Made by a program: the position numbers and the translations under genes. Of a stretch of DNA of 64,000 nt, positions 48,691 to 58,830 are shown one piece after another; position 1 is the stretch's first letter, and each line of letters opens with the position of its first letter. Below the pieces are notes generated by a model. It worked only from the letters and a program-made list of their open reading frames with translations. It did no database searches and was not told the DNA's origin. Origin of the DNA: Nocardioides sambongensis. GTDB taxonomy: Bacteria; Actinomycetota; Actinomycetes; Propionibacteriales; Nocardioidaceae. The stretch covers positions 992,001 to 1,056,000 of the forward strand of contig NZ_CP041091.1 of NCBI RefSeq assembly GCF_006494815.1. Reading direction: 5' to 3'.

Positions 48691-49958
48691 ATGATCGAGG
48701 GACTGCTCCCCGAGCTGGAAGTCATCCGCAAGGACTTCCCGATCCTCGAGCGCACGCTCGCGGGCGGGCTGCCGTTGGTCTACCTCGACAGCGCGAACAC
48801 CTCGCAGAAGCCGCAGATCGTGATCGACACGATGGTCGACCACCTGGAGCGGCACAACGCGAACATCGCGCGAGCGATGCACCAGCTGGGCGCCGAGGCC
48901 ACCGAGTCGTTCGAGTCCGCCCGGGACAAGGTGGCCGCCTTCATCGGAGCCCCGAGCGCGACGAGGTGGTCTTCACCAAGAACGCCTCGGAGGGTCTCAA
49001 CCTGGTGGCGAACACGTTGTCGTTTGCCGGGGAGCGGCAGCTGCGGGCCGGTGACGAGGTGGTGATCACCGAGATGGAGCACCACTCCAACATCGTGCCG
49101 TGGCAGCTGGTCACCGAGCGCACCGGCGCCACCCTGCGCTGGTTCGGGATCACCGACGAGGGGCGGCTCGACCTGGACCGGATCGACGACCTGGTCAACG
49201 AGCGCACCAAGGTGGTCTCGCTGACCTGGGTCTCGAACATGCTGGGCACGGTCAACCCGATCGCGGAGATCACGCGGAAGGCCCACGAGGTCGGCGCCAT
49301 CGTCGTGGTCGACGCCTCCCAGGCCGCGCCGCAGCTGCCCATCGACCTGGCCGCGATGCTGGTCGAGGAGCGTCCCGACGTGCTGGTCTTCACCGGACAC
49401 AAGGTGGTCGGCCCGACCGGTATCGGCGTGATCTGGGGCAGCCGCGCGGTGCTGGAGTCGCTCCCGCCCTTCCTCGGTGGCGGCGAGATGATCGAGACCG
49501 TCCGGATGGAGGGCTCGACCTTCGCCGGCATCCCGCACAAGTTCGAGGCCGGTACGCCGCCGATCGCCGAGGCCGTCGGTCTGGGCGCGGCGGTGGAGTA
49601 CCTCGGCCACATCGGTCTGGACGCGGTGCACGCCCACGAGCAGGCCGTCACCGGCTACGCACTGCAGGGACTGGCGACGGTGCCGGGCCTCACCGTGCTC
49701 GGGCCGCTCGACGCCTCCGAGCGTGGGGGAGCGATCTCCTTCGAGCTCGACGGCGTCCACCCGCACGACGTGGCGCAGGTGCTGGACAGCCGCGGCGTCG
49801 CGGTCCGCGCCGGGCACCACTGCGCCAAGCCCGCGCACGCCCGGTTCGGGGTGCAGAGCTCGACGCGGATGTCGTCGTACCTCTACACGACGCCGGCCGA
49901 GATCGACGCCCTGGTCGACGCGCTGAACTACACCCGCTCCTACTTCAAGCTGGGGTGA
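48691..49958 (+). CDS. sufS: Cysteine desulfurase SufS (frame broken once)
   Basis: A 422-residue class-V aminotransferase-fold enzyme once one C is restored in the run at 48950-48953 (FIGAPERDEVVFTKNASEG). The PLP lysine is in FTGHKVVGPTG, the cofactor histidine in EMEHHSNIVPW and the catalytic cysteine in RAGHHCAKPAHARF. It supplies sulfur from cysteine to SufU and SufB. ATG 48691 has aaagggg at ideal spacing. The sufU ATG follows its stop by 2 nt. Confidence 0.92.
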
Positions 49959-49960
49959 CC

Positions 49961-50431
49961 ATGAGTGCCGCACAGGATCTGGATGCGCTCTACCAGGAGA
50001 TCATCCTCGACCACTACAAGAACCCCCACGGCAAGGGTCTGCGCGAGCCGGGCGACGGCCAGCGCAGCGCGGACGTGCACCACGTCAACCCGACCTGCGG
50101 TGACGAGATCACGCTCCGCGTCCACGTCGAGGGCGCAGCCGGGGAGGAGCGGATCGCCGACGTCTCCTACGACTCCGTGGGCTGCTCCATCTCCCAGGCG
50201 TCCGCCTCGGTGCTGCACGAGCTCCTCGTCGGCAAGACCGTGGACGAGGCGATGGACGTGCACGGCGAGTTCCTCGCCCTGATGCAGGGGAAGGGCACCG
50301 TCGAACCCGACGAGGACGTGCTCGAGGACGGCATCGCCTTCGCCGGCGTGGCCAAGTTCCCCGCGCGCGTGAAGTGCGCCCTGCTCTCCTGGATGGCGTG
50401 GAAGGACGCCACCGTCCAGGCCCGCGGCTGA
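49961..50431 (+). CDS. sufU: Sulfur-transfer protein SufU
   Basis: A 156-residue SufU, a zinc-bound IscU-like sulfur acceptor. Key residues are in YKNPHGKG, NPTCGDEITL, DSVGCSISQASAS and the C-terminal RVKCALLSW; the insertion between the second and third cysteine typical of SufU is present. It receives sulfane sulfur from SufS. Confidence 0.94.
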   Translation: MSAAQDLDALYQEIILDHYKNPHGKGLREPGDGQRSADVHHVNPTCGDEITLRVHVEGAAGEERIADVSYDSVGCSISQASASVLHELLVGKTVDEAMDVHGEFLALMQGKGTVEPDEDVLEDGIAFAGVAKFPARVKCALLSWMAWKDATVQARG

Positions 50432-50456
50432 CCGACCGACCTTCGGAGGAATCAAC

Positions 50457-50843
50457 ATGAACGACAACACCGAGACCGCCACCGCGGTCGACAACAGCGA
50501 CCTCCCCGAGGTGCCCACCGCACCGGCCGGCGGCGGCACGTCCGTCGAGGACGTCACCGAGGCCATGAAGGACGTCGTCGACCCCGAGCTCGGGATCAAC
50601 GTCGTCGACCTCGGACTCGTCTACGGCGTGCACCTCGACGAGTCCACGAACGCCGTCATCGACATGACGCTGACGTCCGCGGCCTGCCCGCTGACCGACG
50701 TGATCACCGACCAGACCGAGAGCGCGCTCGAGGGCCTGGTCAACGACGTCGCGATCAACTGGGTCTGGATGCCGCCGTGGGGACCCGACAAGATCACCGA
50801 GGACGGGCGCGAGCAGCTGCGCGCCCTCGGCTTCAACGTCTGA
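50457..50843 (+). CDS. MIP18-family (DUF59) Fe-S maturation protein, SufT-like
   Basis: A 128-residue protein whose C-terminal 100 residues are a DUF59 domain (DVVDPELGINVVDLGLVYGV, TSAACPLTD with the conserved cysteine, WMPPWGPDKITEDGREQLR). It helps mature Fe-S proteins; M. tuberculosis Rv1466 is at the same place. The N-terminal 28 residues are low-complexity. ATG 50457 has cggagga upstream. It closes the suf operon. Confidence 0.92.
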   Translation: MNDNTETATAVDNSDLPEVPTAPAGGGTSVEDVTEAMKDVVDPELGINVVDLGLVYGVHLDESTNAVIDMTLTSAACPLTDVITDQTESALEGLVNDVAINWVWMPPWGPDKITEDGREQLRALGFNV

Positions 50844-50844
50844 C

Positions 50845-50874
50845 CCGGCACAGGTGGATCCGGCACAGGTGGAC
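50845..50874 (+). repeat. 15-bp tandem duplication across the start of the ASCH gene
   Basis: ccggcacaggtggat (50845-50859) is followed by the same unit with the last base changed (50860-50874). Each copy contains a GTG in the same frame (50854 and 50869), so the duplication doubles the candidate start codon. Confidence 0.8.
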
Positions 50875-51378
50875 CCCGAGGAGCGGACCGACCCGGACAT
50901 CGTCGCCTTCTGGGAGGTGGCCAAGCGGCGCGCGAAGCTCGCGGCGCTGCCGGGCTACTTCGGCCCGGGCGCGCTGGAGTCCCTGATGCCGCCCGCCTGG
51001 GCCTTCGGCGGTACGCCGGAGCAGGCCGACGCGCTGCTCGGCCTGGTCCTGGACGGGACCAAGACCGCCACCGCCTCGGCCCTCTGGGACTACCAGGCCG
51101 ACGACGATCCGTTGCCCGAGGAGGGCGGTCTGTCCATCGTGCTCGACGGCGCGGGCCACCCGCGTGCGCTGATCGCGACGACCGGCGTGCAGGTGGTGCC
51201 GTTCGACGAGGTCGACGAGGCCCACGCCCGCGCCGAGGGCGAGGGCGACCTCAGCCTGGAGCACTGGCGCGCCGCGCACCGCGAGTTCTTCACGCGGTTC
51301 GCCGGCCACGACCGCGGCTTCACCAGCGACATGCCGGTCGTGCTGGAGACCTTCGCGGTGCTCTACACCGACGAGTGA
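50854..51378 (+). CDS. ASCH-domain protein
   Basis: A protein of 174 residues (or 169 from GTG 50869) with an ASCH (PUA-like) RNA-binding fold: LGLVLDGTKTATASALWDY is the typical strand-helix segment, followed by AHARAEGEGDLSLEHWRAAHREFF. ASCH proteins act on RNA or as nucleoside amidohydrolases; the function here is unknown. It starts 10 bp after the suf operon and is probably read through from it. Confidence 0.82.
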   Translation: MDPAQVDPEERTDPDIVAFWEVAKRRAKLAALPGYFGPGALESLMPPAWAFGGTPEQADALLGLVLDGTKTATASALWDYQADDDPLPEEGGLSIVLDGAGHPRALIATTGVQVVPFDEVDEAHARAEGEGDLSLEHWRAAHREFFTRFAGHDRGFTSDMPVVLETFAVLYTDE

Positions 51379-51471
51379 GTCGCCGACCCGCCGTCCGGGT
51401 GAATGGCCGGGACGAGTGGCCGGGGTGAGGCGACGCCCGCGGTCGCGCGGACGCACCGCTACGGTCCTGGG

Positions 51472-52122
51472 GTGAGCGAGGAAGCGGTCCGCACCGTCCG
51501 GGTTCCGACGTCGCGGTGGGAGCGCTGGGTCGCCGGCTTCGCCGAGCGGCACGGCAGCATCGATCTCGGCGTCGAGGACGGCGTGCTCGTCGGGCACGGC
51601 GGCGACGGCTCCTGGTTCCGCGCTGCCCTCCCCTTCGCCCGCCGGTACGACGCCGGGCCGGTGGCGAGCGGCCTGGTCGACGCCGCACAGCCGCCCGCCG
51701 GCTGGGGCGTGCTGCTGGTCCGCAAGGGCGGGTTCGCCGTCGCCCGGCTGGAGGGCGGGACGATGGTCGACTCGAAGGTCGGCCAGCGACACGTGCAGGG
51801 ACGCACCAAGGCCGGTGGCCAGTCGCAGCAGCGCTTCGCGCGACGCCGGGAGAACCAGGCGCGCGGCGCCTACCAGGCGGCCGCCGACCACGCCGCCCGG
51901 ATCCTCGCCGCCGACCCGCACGCGATGCCCGAGGTGGTGATCACCGGTGGCGACGGTGTCGCGCTCCGCGAGGTGCTGGCCGATCCACGGCTGGCCGGAC
52001 TGGAGGTGGCCGACCTGGGCGTGGCGGTGGTCGATCCGCGACGCCGGGTGCTCGAGCAGGCGGTGGTGGACGCCTGCGCCCTCAGTGTGACGGTGCAGAA
52101 CCGGACGTCGTCGGCGCCGTGA
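51472..52122 (+). CDS. Actinobacterial VLRF1-type peptidyl-tRNA hydrolase (acVLRF1)
   Basis: A 216-residue member of the eRF1/Vms1-like group found in actinobacteria. The GGQ-like loop is visible as [16 protein letters not shown] around residue 115, preceded by the beta-rich start [18 protein letters not shown]. Such proteins release nascent chains from stalled ribosomal subunits. TACGGT (51460-51465) ends 6 nt before GTG 51472, fitting a leaderless start. Its 3' end overlaps the convergent GNAT gene by 41 bp. Confidence 0.86.
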   Translation: MSEEAVRTVRVPTSRWERWVAGFAERHGSIDLGVEDGVLVGHGGDGSWFRAALPFARRYDAGPVASGLVDAAQPPAGWGVLLVRKGGFAVARLEGGTMVDSKVGQRHVQGRTKAGGQSQQRFARRRENQARGAYQAAADHAARILAADPHAMPEVVITGGDGVALREVLADPRLAGLEVADLGVAVVDPRRRVLEQAVVDACALSVTVQNRTSSAP

Positions 52123-52615
52123 CGGCCCCGCCGTCCGGAGCGCCGGCGAGATCGAGGGTGAGGAAGACGCTGGCCGGGTCCTCGGTGTAGTCGGCGAACG
52201 GTGTCGTCGGCACGAAGCCGTGCCGCAGGTAGAGCGAGCGGGCGGGGGCGAAGAAGTCCTGGCTGCCGGTCTCCAGGCTGATCCGCCGGTAACCACGCGC
52301 GCGTCCGACCTCGAGGACGTGGCCGAGCAGCGCCGTACCGACCCCGCGGCCGCGCGACGCCGCAGTGGTCCGCATCGACTTGAGCTCGCCGTGCTGCGGG
52401 TCCAGCTCCTTCAGCGCGACGCAACCGAGCACCGAGCCGTCCTCGGCGCGCCAGGTCCAGAAGGCCATCCCGGGACCGGCGAGGGCGTCGGCGTCCAGCG
52501 CGTGCACGCTCTCCGCGGGCGAGGTCGCGTACATGTCGGCGAGGTGCTCGGAGAGCAGATCGAGCACCTCGGCGCGCCGAGGATCGTCCTCGCTGATGGG
52601 GGCGCTGGTGGGCAT
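52082..52615 (-). CDS. GNAT-family N-acetyltransferase
   Basis: A 177-residue acetyltransferase with the acetyl-CoA loop [23 protein letters not shown] (split here: RGRGVG is the Q/RxxGxG/A motif) and the C-terminal [16 protein letters not shown]. The substrate is unknown. A TAGCAT -10 (52623-52628 on this strand) ends 7 nt before the ATG, so it is probably leaderless. The 3' end runs 41 bp into the end of the acVLRF1 gene, and its start codon is only 12 bp from that of the divergent ABC ATPase. Confidence 0.88.
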   Translation of the reverse strand: MPTSAPISEDDPRRAEVLDLLSEHLADMYATSPAESVHALDADALAGPGMAFWTWRAEDGSVLGCVALKELDPQHGELKSMRTTAASRGRGVGTALLGHVLEVGRARGYRRISLETGSQDFFAPARSLYLRHGFVPTTPFADYTEDPASVFLTLDLAGAPDGGAVTAPTTSGSAPSH

Positions 52616-52628
52616 AGGGTCGATGCTA
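52615..52628. promoter_or_regulatory. Interlocked divergent leaderless promoters
   Basis: TAGGGT at 52615-52620 (plus strand) is 7 nt before the ABC ATPase ATG at 52628; TAGCAT at 52628-52623 (minus strand) is 7 nt before the GNAT ATG at 52615. Each hexamer shares a base with the other gene's start codon, so both promoters fit in 14 bp and cannot be used at once. Confidence 0.6.
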
Positions 52629-53578
52629 TGAGTGCCGACGTGGTGGTCGAGATCGAGGGGCTGGTCAAGCGGTTCGGGTCGTTCCGGGCACTCGACGAGC
52701 TCTCCCTGACGGTGACCCGCGGCGAGGTGCACGGCTTCCTCGGGCCGAACGGCGCCGGCAAGTCGACGACGATCCGGGTCCTGCTCGGACTGCTGCGCAA
52801 GGACGCCGGATCCGTGCGGCTCTTCGGCGGCGACCCGTGGGCCGGAGCGGCGGGACTGCACCGGCGGCTGGCCTACGTGCCCGGCGACGTCAATCTCTGG
52901 GCCAACCTCACCGGTGGTGAGGCCATCGACCTGCTCGGTCGCCTCCGCGGCGGACTGGACCCGACGCGGCGCGGGGAGCTGATCGACCTCTTCGAGCTCG
53001 ACCCCACCAAGCGCTGCCGGGCCTACTCCAAGGGCAACCGGCAGAAGGTGGCGCTGGTCGCCGCGCTGGCTGCCGATGTCGAGCTGCTGCTCCTCGACGA
53101 GCCCACGTCGGGCCTGGACCCGCTCAAGGAGGAGGTGTTCACCGAGTGCGTGCGCAGCTTCCGCGAGTCCGGGGGCACCGTGCTGCTCTCCAGCCACATC
53201 CTCGCGGAGGTGGAGAAGCTGGGGGACCGGGTCAGCATCATCCGCAACGGCAGGATCGTGGAGTCCGGGACGCTGGCCGATCTCCGGCACCTGACCCGGA
53301 CCAGCGTGGACGCGGTGCTCGCGTCCGCACCGACCGGCCTGGACGCGGTGTCCGCCGTGCACGACCTCGACCAGGAGGAGACCCGGGTCCGGTTCCAGGT
53401 GGAGACCGACGCCCTCGACGAGGTGGTCGGACTGCTCCACGCGCACGGGATCCGGACGTTGACCTGCCAACCGCCCACGCTGGAGGAGCTGTTCCTGCGG
53501 CATTACGGTGACGCGGTTGAGCCGGGCCAGCCTGACCCGGGCCCGGCCGTCCCGGGCGCGGGCGGATCGACACGGTGA
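52628..53578 (+). CDS. ABC exporter ATP-binding protein (polyketide/drug export type)
   Basis: A 316-residue ATPase with Walker [11 protein letters not shown], the motif [15 protein letters not shown] in place of the standard LSGGQ signature, Walker [14 protein letters not shown] and [13 protein letters not shown]. The YSKGNRQK form is typical of the tetronasin/polyketide exporter group. The downstream permease starts in an overlap (GTGA), so they form one exporter, probably of a hydrophobic compound or lipid. Confidence 0.9.
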   Translation: MSADVVVEIEGLVKRFGSFRALDELSLTVTRGEVHGFLGPNGAGKSTTIRVLLGLLRKDAGSVRLFGGDPWAGAAGLHRRLAYVPGDVNLWANLTGGEAIDLLGRLRGGLDPTRRGELIDLFELDPTKRCRAYSKGNRQKVALVAALAADVELLLLDEPTSGLDPLKEEVFTECVRSFRESGGTVLLSSHILAEVEKLGDRVSIIRNGRIVESGTLADLRHLTRTSVDAVLASAPTGLDAVSAVHDLDQEETRVRFQVETDALDEVVGLLHAHGIRTLTCQPPTLEELFLRHYGDAVEPGQPDPGPAVPGAGGSTR

Positions 53579-55233
53579 CCGCGGTGCGGGACGCCCCGGC
53601 GCACCGGGAGACGGCGGCTCGCGGCGGCGACCTGACCGGCGTCGGGATCCTGCTCCGCAGCCATCTGCGCCGTGACCGGTGGATGATCCTCGCCTGGTCG
53701 CTCGGGGGCGCGCTGCTGTACTGGTCGCAGGGGGTCGGCCTGGCCGGCGTCTACCGCACCCAGGACGAGCTCGACCGGGCGGCGGCCAGCCTGGAGAGCA
53801 ACGCCGCCTTCATCGCGATGCTGGGTCCGGCCCGGGCCCTGGACACGGTGGGCGGGCAGATCTTCTGGCAGAGCAGTGCGTTCGGCGCCGTCGTCGCCGG
53901 TCTGATGAGCATGTTCCTGGTCGGGCGGCACACCCGGGCCGAGGAGGAGTCGGGTCGCGACGAGCTGGTCCGCAGCGGCGCGGTGGGACGTCACGCCCCC
54001 CTGGTGGCCGCGGCCCTCCTCGCCGGTCTGGCCAACGTCGTGCTCGGCGCGACGACGACGGTGCTGCTGCTGACGATCCGCGACACCGGACCGCTGGCCG
54101 GACTGCCGCTGGCGGCGGCCGACGACGTCGCGACCGGGGTCGGCCTCGCGGCCTGTGGATGGGTCTTCACCGGTGTCGCGCTCGCGGCCGCCCAGCTCAC
54201 CCGCAGCACCCGCGCGATGTACGGCATCGCGGGCATCGGCATCGGTGCCGCCTACCTGCTCCGCGCCGCGGGGGACCTGGGGGAGAACGCCCTCACCTGG
54301 CTCTCGCCGATCGGCTGGTACCAGGCGATGTACCCGTACTCCGGGCTTCGCTGGTGGCCGTTGGGGATTATGGTCGTCGCTGGCCTGGTCAACCTGGTGA
54401 TCGCCTCGCTGCTCTTCGAGCGACGCGACGTCGGCAGCGGGCTCCTCGCCGACCGTGCGGGACCGGCCGGGGCCGGCGCCGGACTGCGCAGCTCGATCGG
54501 GCTCGCCTGGCGGCTGCAGCGCGGCGCGGTGATCGGGTGGACGGCGGCGCTGGCCTTCACCGGCCTCGCCTACGGCGCGATGGGGGACAGCGTCGAGGAT
54601 CTTCTCGGCGACAGCGAGTTCGCCGTCGACGCGATGGCCGGCGGCGCGACCTCGGACCTGGTCGACGGCTTCTACTCGACCGCCGCGGTCATCCTGGCGC
54701 TGATCGGCGCCGGTTTCGCCATCTCGTCCGCGATCCGCCCACGGGCCGAGGAGAGCGCCCAGCACCTGGAGGCGCTGCTGGCCACCGGCCTGGATCGCTC
54801 CCGCTGGTTGGCCGGACACGTGGCGGTCACCGTGCTCGGGACCGTCGCGGTGCTGACGGGCGGCGGCCTCGGGATGGGCGCCGGCTATGCGGTGACCACC
54901 GGGGACGGCGCCGCCGTGCTCCGCTACACCGGCCCGACACTGCTGCAGGTCGCACCGGTGCTGGTGCTGTCCGGTCTCGCCCGCCTCCTGTACGGCCTGC
55001 GGCCCCGCCTGGTGACCGCGGCCTGGGCGGGTCTCGCCTTCGCCGTGGTCGTGCTGATGTTCGGTGAGGTGCTGCAGTTCCCCGAGTGGCTGCAGGACGT
55101 GTCTCCGTTCCACCACCTCCCGCTGGTGCCTGCCGAGGATGCCGACCCGCTCCCGGTGCTGGTGGTGGGACTGGTCGCCGCCGGGCTCTCCGCGGCGGGG
55201 CAAATGGCGTTCCGCCGGCGCGACATCGGCTAG
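53575..55233 (+). CDS. ABC exporter permease (polyketide/drug export type)
   Basis: A 552-residue membrane protein with about twelve hydrophobic segments in two similar halves, each led by a cytosolic segment ([39 protein letters not shown]). It belongs to the group annotated as exporters of polyketide antibiotics (Rv1217c-like). GTG 53575 overlaps the ATPase stop. The substrate is unknown. Confidence 0.88.
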   Translation: MTAVRDAPAHRETAARGGDLTGVGILLRSHLRRDRWMILAWSLGGALLYWSQGVGLAGVYRTQDELDRAAASLESNAAFIAMLGPARALDTVGGQIFWQSSAFGAVVAGLMSMFLVGRHTRAEEESGRDELVRSGAVGRHAPLVAAALLAGLANVVLGATTTVLLLTIRDTGPLAGLPLAAADDVATGVGLAACGWVFTGVALAAAQLTRSTRAMYGIAGIGIGAAYLLRAAGDLGENALTWLSPIGWYQAMYPYSGLRWWPLGIMVVAGLVNLVIASLLFERRDVGSGLLADRAGPAGAGAGLRSSIGLAWRLQRGAVIGWTAALAFTGLAYGAMGDSVEDLLGDSEFAVDAMAGGATSDLVDGFYSTAAVILALIGAGFAISSAIRPRAEESAQHLEALLATGLDRSRWLAGHVAVTVLGTVAVLTGGGLGMGAGYAVTTGDGAAVLRYTGPTLLQVAPVLVLSGLARLLYGLRPRLVTAAWAGLAFAVVVLMFGEVLQFPEWLQDVSPFHHLPLVPAEDADPLPVLVVGLVAAGLSAAGQMAFRRRDIG

Positions 55234-55244
55234 TTTCAGGCGGT

Positions 55245-56150
55245 ATGTGGCAGCCGGAGCCCCACTGGGTGGCCCTCCCGGGTGGTTCCGGCACGTCCAC
55301 GGTCGGTGTCTGGCGCACCGCCGTCGGCGGCGAACCGCTGGTGGTGAAGCGGCTGGCCGCACCCACCGACGGCGACCCCGGCGAGCTCTCCGACCCGGCG
55401 CACGGCGGCTACTGGCGGCGGGAGGCGGACGTCCTGCTGACCGGTGTGGTCTCGGCGACGGTCGGGCTGCGCGCGGCGCCGGCCGAGATCGAGGAGGACG
55501 CCGACGGGATCACCATCACCCGCGCCTGGATCGAGGACGACGCCACCAGTGGGCTGTTCCTCGCGCTCGCGCTCGGGCGCTTCGCCGGCGCCGACCTGCC
55601 ACGACCTCGGTTCCTGGCGCGACACCTGCTGGGCGACCGGATGGCCCGGGTGGAGCGCCACGGTGGGTGGCCCACGCTGGCCCGCACCACCGTGGCCGAC
55701 GTCGCGGACCACCTGTGGCGGCGTCGTACCGGGTTCCTGGAGGGGCTCGACGCCCTGCCGCAGGTGCCGCAGCACGGGGATCCCACCGCGTCCAACCTGC
55801 CCGGTCGAGCCGGGGACGACGCGGTGGCGATCGACTGGGGCACGCTGGGCCTGGGCCCGGTCGGGGGCGACCTGGGCTTCCTCTCGCTCTCCGCGCGGGA
55901 GGAGTTCGAACCCCTGCTGGACGCCTACCTGCTCGGGCTCGGGCGGGGTGTCGCCGACCGCGACCAGGTGATCGCCGGGGCGCGGGTGGTCGCGGTGCTG
56001 ACGGCGCTCAACCGCGCCGAGTGGGCGCTGGCCAGGGTGGCTGGTGGCGAGGGCGCACTGGCCTCGAAGTACCGCCACCCCGCGGTGGCGCCGCACCTGC
56101 GCACGCTGCAGCGCACGTTCCCGCTGATCGAGGCGCTGCTCGACGCCTGA
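55245..56150 (+). CDS. Aminoglycoside phosphotransferase-fold kinase
   Basis: A 301-residue protein of the APH/choline kinase superfamily. The catalytic loop is QHGDPTASNL (HGDxxxxN) and the metal-binding aspartate follows in AIDWGTLGLGPVGGDLG. A nucleotide-binding lysine is in PLVVKRLAAP. It probably phosphorylates a small molecule; nothing points to antibiotic resistance specifically. The ATG lies 11 bp after the exporter stop, so it may be co-transcribed; TAGTTT 8 nt upstream could also serve as -10. Confidence 0.82.
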   Translation: MWQPEPHWVALPGGSGTSTVGVWRTAVGGEPLVVKRLAAPTDGDPGELSDPAHGGYWRREADVLLTGVVSATVGLRAAPAEIEEDADGITITRAWIEDDATSGLFLALALGRFAGADLPRPRFLARHLLGDRMARVERHGGWPTLARTTVADVADHLWRRRTGFLEGLDALPQVPQHGDPTASNLPGRAGDDAVAIDWGTLGLGPVGGDLGFLSLSAREEFEPLLDAYLLGLGRGVADRDQVIAGARVVAVLTALNRAEWALARVAGGEGALASKYRHPAVAPHLRTLQRTFPLIEALLDA

Positions 56151-56153
56151 TCC

Positions 56154-57107
56154 TCAGACCCGGGGCACGTCGAAGGTGTCGCAGGACTCGGGCGAGCCGG
56201 TGCGATAGCCCTCCTGGAACCAACGGGCCCGTTGCTCCGAGGACCCGTGCGTCCAGGACTCCTCGGTGACCTGACCCTGCGTCCGGCGCTGGATCGCGTC
56301 GTCCCCGACCGCCGCGGCGGCGTCCTGGGCCAGCTGGACCTCCTCGGCGGAGACCGGTTCGGCGAAGAGCGGCTCGCCGGCGGCGTCGGTGGAGCCGTCG
56401 GCGTTGGCCGTCCACGCTCCCGCGAAACAGTCCGCCTGCAGCTCCAACCGGACGCCGAGACTCTGCGGGCCGGTCTGCTGGTCCCTCACCCGTGCCATGT
56501 CGCCGATCAGGTTGGAGATGTGGTGGCCGTACTCGTGGGCGAGCACGTACCACTCGACGAAGTCACCGTCGGGACCCCCGAGCTCGCGTTCCAGGACCTC
56601 GTCGAAGAAGGTCGTGTCGAGGTAGATCGACTCGTCGGCCGGGCAGTAGAACGGGCCGACGGCCGAGGTGGCGGTGCCGCACGCGGTGGCGACCTGTCCG
56701 GTGAAGGTGACCAGCGCGTCGATGGGCCGGAAGGAGGCGCCGAGCGCATCGGCCCAGTAGTCGGTGAGCGAGTTCTCCACCGCGACCCGTGCGCAGTCGT
56801 GACTCTCGTTGGCGTCCGCACCCGTCTCGCACCCGGCGTACCGGTCGGTGCCCTGCTGGGCGTCGCTGACCCGGGTGGCCGACAGCGGGCCGCTGTCGGT
56901 GTCCCCGTCGCCGCCGATCGCCTGCAGCACCACGTAGAGCAGCACGGCGACCACGACCGCACCGACGCCGCCGACGGCGACGCCGCCCGGCACCGGGCGC
57001 CGTGCACCCGAGCCGGCCGAGCGGCCCGCACCGGCCGAGCCACCGCGGCGTCCGACGTCGCGGATGCGCGAGGTGTCCAGCCGGGCTTTCGGGTTGAAGC
57101 GGACCAC
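56154..57107 (-). CDS. Membrane-anchored neutral zinc metallopeptidase (YpfJ family)
   Basis: A 317-residue protein with a basic cytosolic N terminus, a membrane segment (VAVGGVGAVVVAVLLYVVLQAI) and an extracytoplasmic domain carrying the zincin motif VLAHEYGHHISNL and a downstream ELQADCFAGAW glutamate. This is the neutral zinc metallopeptidase family often called YpfJ; its substrates are unknown. Two cysteine pairs in the outer domain suggest disulfides. TAGGCT (57115-57120 on this strand) ends 7 nt before GTG 57107. Convergent with the kinase gene, 3 bp apart. Confidence 0.87.
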   Translation of the reverse strand: MVRFNPKARLDTSRIRDVGRRGGSAGAGRSAGSGARRPVPGGVAVGGVGAVVVAVLLYVVLQAIGGDGDTDSGPLSATRVSDAQQGTDRYAGCETGADANESHDCARVAVENSLTDYWADALGASFRPIDALVTFTGQVATACGTATSAVGPFYCPADESIYLDTTFFDEVLERELGGPDGDFVEWYVLAHEYGHHISNLIGDMARVRDQQTGPQSLGVRLELQADCFAGAWTANADGSTDAAGEPLFAEPVSAEEVQLAQDAAAAVGDDAIQRRTQGQVTEESWTHGSSEQRARWFQEGYRTGSPESCDTFDVPRV

Positions 57108-57201
57108 GGTGCAGAGCCTAGGTCAGCCGCCGTCCGGCAGCGTCCGGCGGAACGCCGCGAATGCGGGTCGCCGGCCCGGTGCATGGGAGAATCGGCAGGT
57201 C

Positions 57202-58800
57202 ATGATCACGGTGCACCAGGTCGAGGTTCGGGTCGGTGCGCGGCTCCTCATGGAGAACGTCAGCTTCCGGGTGGGTCCCGGTGACAAGGTCGGTCTGGTC
57301 GGGCGCAACGGCGCCGGCAAGACCACCCTCACCAAGGTGCTCGCCGGCGACGTACTACCCGCGTCCGGCACAGTCAGCAACAACGGGGAGATCGGCTACC
57401 TGCCGCAGGACCCCCGCGTGGGCGACCCCGAGATCCTGGTCCGCGACCGGATCCTCTCCGCTCGCGGCCTCGACGACGCGGTACGACGGATGCGGGCCGC
57501 CGAGATCGCGATGGGCTCGGAGAACCCGAACGAGCGCGACAAGGCGTTCCGTCGGTTCCAGCGTGCGCAGGACGAGCTCGACGCCGGTGGCGGCTACGCG
57601 GCCGAGACCGAGGCGCTGCAGATCGCCCAGAGCCTGGGCATCCCCGACCGCCTGATGGATCAGCCGCTCGGCACGCTCTCCGGTGGTCAGCGGCGGCGCG
57701 TGGAGCTGGCCCGGATCCTGTTCTCGAGCGCCGAGGTGCTGATCCTCGACGAGCCGACCAACCACCTCGATGCGGACTCGATCAACTGGCTGCGGGACTG
57801 GATGAAGTCCTACAAGGGCGGGTTCATCGTGATCTCGCACGACAACGACCTGCTCGAGGAGACCGTCAACAAGGTCTTCCACCTCGATGCCAACCGGGCC
57901 GTCATCGACGTCTACAACATGGGCTGGAAGAACTACCTCTCCCAGCGGGAGACGGACGAGGCCCGCCGCAAACGTGAGCTGATGAACGCCCAGAACAAGG
58001 CGAAGACGCTCACCGACCAGGCCAACAAGATGCGTGCCAAGGCCACCAAGGCCAGCGCCGCCCAGCAGATGCTCAAGCGGGCCGAGCGGCTGCTCGAGGG
58101 CGTCGAGGGGGAGCGCCAGGCGGACAAGGTCGCGGCGATCAAGTTCCCCACGCCGGCCTCGTGCGGCAAGACGCCGCTCACCGCCCGTGACCTGTCGAAG
58201 TCCTACGGCGCGCTCGAGGTGTTCACCGCGGTCGACCTCGCGATCGACAAGGGTTCCCGGGTGGTGATCCTCGGGCTCAACGGTGCCGGGAAGACCACCC
58301 TGCTGCGGATCCTCGCCGGTGTGGACGCGCCGGACACCGGGATGGTCGTGCCCGGTCACGGGCTGAAGACCGGCTACTACGCCCAGGAGCACGAGACCCT
58401 CGACGTCGGCCGGACGGTGCTGGAGAACATGCAGTCCTCCGCGCCGTCGCTCACCGACACCGAGGCACGATCGGTGCTCGGCTCCTTCCTCTTCTCCGGC
58501 GACGACGTGCACAAGCCGGCCGGCGTGCTCTCCGGTGGCGAGAAGACCCGGCTGGCGCTCGCCTCGCTGGTGGTCTCCGCAGCCAACGTGCTGCTGCTCG
58601 ACGAGCCGACCAACAACCTCGATCCCGCCTCGCGGGAGGAGGTGCTCAACGCGATCCGGCGCTACGAGGGCGCGATCATCATGGTCACCCACGACGAGGG
58701 AGCCGTGCACGCGCTGGAGCCGGACCGGGTGCTGATCCTCCCCGACGGGGTCGAGGACCACTGGAACGAGGAGTACGCCGACCTCGTGGCGCTGGCCTGA
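57202..58800 (+). CDS. ABC-F family ATPase (ribosome-associated)
   Basis: A 532-residue soluble protein with two ABC modules (Walker A GRNGAGKTTL and GLNGAGKTTL; signatures LSGGQRRRVEL and LSGGEKTRLAL; DEPTNHLD and DEPTNNLD) joined by a charged linker helix (EARRKRELMNAQNKAKTL). No membrane domain, so it is an ABC-F translation factor, not a transporter. It resembles M. tuberculosis Rv1473, which also lies downstream of the suf operon. ABC-F proteins resolve stalled ribosomes or protect them from antibiotics. Confidence 0.9.
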   Translation: MITVHQVEVRVGARLLMENVSFRVGPGDKVGLVGRNGAGKTTLTKVLAGDVLPASGTVSNNGEIGYLPQDPRVGDPEILVRDRILSARGLDDAVRRMRAAEIAMGSENPNERDKAFRRFQRAQDELDAGGGYAAETEALQIAQSLGIPDRLMDQPLGTLSGGQRRRVELARILFSSAEVLILDEPTNHLDADSINWLRDWMKSYKGGFIVISHDNDLLEETVNKVFHLDANRAVIDVYNMGWKNYLSQRETDEARRKRELMNAQNKAKTLTDQANKMRAKATKASAAQQMLKRAERLLEGVEGERQADKVAAIKFPTPASCGKTPLTARDLSKSYGALEVFTAVDLAIDKGSRVVILGLNGAGKTTLLRILAGVDAPDTGMVVPGHGLKTGYYAQEHETLDVGRTVLENMQSSAPSLTDTEARSVLGSFLFSGDDVHKPAGVLSGGEKTRLALASLVVSAANVLLLDEPTNNLDPASREEVLNAIRRYEGAIIMVTHDEGAVHALEPDRVLILPDGVEDHWNEEYADLVALA

Positions 58801-58830
58801 GCCGAGAATCGGTGAATCCAGGCTGAGCGG

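Noticed and set aside
55245..56150. Aminoglycoside resistance gene
   Set aside because: The fold and HGDxxxxN motif show a kinase of the superfamily only; no feature points to a specific drug-modifying enzyme.
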